Source: Paenibacillus kyungheensis (lineage in GTDB: Bacteria; Bacillota; Bacilli; Paenibacillales; Paenibacillaceae). From it: DNA of 64,000 nucleotides. Every line of letters begins with the position of its first letter. Position 1 is the first letter of the stretch. The stretch spans positions 1,092,001-1,156,000 of the forward strand of contig NZ_CP117416.1 of assembly GCF_028606985.1 (NCBI RefSeq), written 5' to 3'. The notes below the pieces were generated by a model. That model had not been told where the DNA came from, did no database searches, and worked only from the letters and a program-made list of their open reading frames with translations. Below, in pieces: positions 63,284 to 64,000 of this stretch. A program made the position numbers and the translations under genes.

Positions 63284-63583
63284 GTGTGCTTAGCAAAAGT
63301 AATATATATGATTTACTACTAAATAGAAAAATATGAAATTTTCGGTATTATTATATGTAATTATTAGATTAAATAATCTATTTCTTATTAGATGCGATAT
63401 GAAAATAGAATCATAAAATACATCGTTAATCGTATATGGAATAAAAATACATAGAAATATATAATTGGATACATCGCAAAACAGTAACAGAAGATTAGCG
63501 ATAGAAAGGAGTATCGTTCAGTAAAAGGCTTGGGAATCTAAAGGGTAGAGCGATCACAATATAATCATTCAGGAGGGTATACA
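63284..63583. other. AT-rich upstream region of the pectate lyase gene
   Basis: About 300 bases with no gene. The last 100 bases include CGATA/TATCG around GAAAGGAG (63500-63517), perhaps a leader structure. I see no match to a known riboswitch and no clear promoter. Confidence 0.35.
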
Positions 63584-64000
63584 ATGATCAAAAGAAGTAA
63601 AACATCTTTCGCAGGGATGACGATGTCTTTCCTTAGTGTAATCATGTTATCCACATTGTTGTTTCCGGGACTCACAATGAGTTATACACATGCAGCATCA
63701 ACAGGTGGATATGCTACTACAACAGGTTCAAATGAAGCCGCTATAACAGTAACGACACTTGCTGAGTTGAAAAATGCATTTAATGCAGGTAAACATCATA
63801 TTGTGATCAAAGGCAATATTTATGGTGGAGCCAAGCCATTAACACTTACGTTTGCTACAACCAATTGGAATAATACAACGATCGAAGGGGCAAGCGGTGG
63901 AGGAGCAGTATTACAAAATATTCAGTTAAAATTTAGTGGCGAAAATCTTCCAGCAGGAACAAATATCGAAAATGTAGTGATCAAAAATATTACGTTCTAC
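63584..64000 (+). CDS. Pectate lyase-like secreted protein, 3' end outside window
   Basis: 139 codons visible, ATG behind AGGAGGG. The signal peptide is about 1-43 (ending YTHA/ASTGG). The mature N-terminus contains TVTTLAELKNAFNAGKHHIVIKGNIYGG, NNTTIEGASGGGAVLQNIQLKF and NVVIKNITFY, the parallel beta-helix pattern of polysaccharide lyase family 1 pectate lyases (T.EL..A.....I.I.G.I, T..G, N.I.RN..F). It would cleave polygalacturonate by beta-elimination with Ca2+. The catalytic region lies beyond the window end. Confidence 0.82.
   Translation, partial: MIKRSKTSFAGMTMSFLSVIMLSTLLFPGLTMSYTHAASTGGYATTTGSNEAAITVTTLAELKNAFNAGKHHIVIKGNIYGGAKPLTLTFATTNWNNTTIEGASGGGAVLQNIQLKFSGENLPAGTNIENVVIKNITFY

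Overview
The window reads as chromosomal DNA of a Paenibacillus-like Firmicute (Paenibacillaceae). Supporting signs are AT-rich composition, strong AGGAGG-type ribosome binding sites, proteins anchored by triple C-terminal SLH domains, secreted plant cell-wall-active proteins (expansin, GH12 glucanase, pectate lyase, a pectinacetylesterase-like protein) and a firmicute-type lasso peptide locus. I saw no tRNA, rRNA, CRISPR array, transposase or phage gene. The species call is inference; no database search was possible.

Layout. 1-6.4 kb: the end of a Maf-type flagellin glycosylation gene, then a giant SLH-anchored protein built of Ig-like domains. 6.5-16.8 kb: a PD-(D/E)XK Fe-S nuclease-like gene with a multi-PAS hybrid histidine kinase, an IF-3 paralogue, a lipoprotein, a secreted two-domain discoidin protein, an aldo/keto reductase and an expansin. 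17-20.8 kb: a surface-anchored extracellular nuclease. 21.2-30.7 kb: a lasso peptide cluster with sulfotransferase, cyclase, three near-identical precursors, HPr-kinase-like tailoring kinase, RRE protein, leader peptidase, nucleotidyltransferase and ABC exporter. An APS kinase that could supply PAPS lies convergent to it. 30.9-42.3 kb: a secreted TIM-barrel protein behind a c-di-GMP-I riboswitch, a cyclophilin lipoprotein, AEC and DUF2339 membrane proteins, a three-gene M50B/TIM-barrel/hydrolase operon, a methyltransferase and two small acidic proteins.

42.5-58.1 kb: an MFS transporter, an RNase H with viroplasmin domain, a 7TM-type sensor kinase, and then a two-gene unit of a ComQ-like class 1 isoprenoid enzyme and an 80-residue NHLP-type (nitrile-hydratase-like leader) peptide ending in Gly-Trp. 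This unit is the best candidate here for an undescribed system: it has the enzyme-then-peptide layout of comQ-comX but a different kind of precursor. It is followed by an ECF sigma/anti-sigma-like/ABC transporter operon, stress and cupin proteins, a Spo0B/CitA-type sensor kinase, an acyltransferase and a GH12 glucanase. 58.2-64 kb: a small Cys-containing peptide gene with its own promoter and terminator, a gene-poor stretch holding a large inverted-repeat element, and an RNA-repair operon (RlaP-type nucleotidyltransferase, RtcB ligase, AAA ATPase). The window ends inside a pectate lyase gene.

Two peptide-modification loci, a c-di-GMP riboswitch, three histidine kinases without adjacent response regulator genes and several secreted plant-polymer proteins suggest a soil or plant-associated lifestyle. 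That last point is inference.
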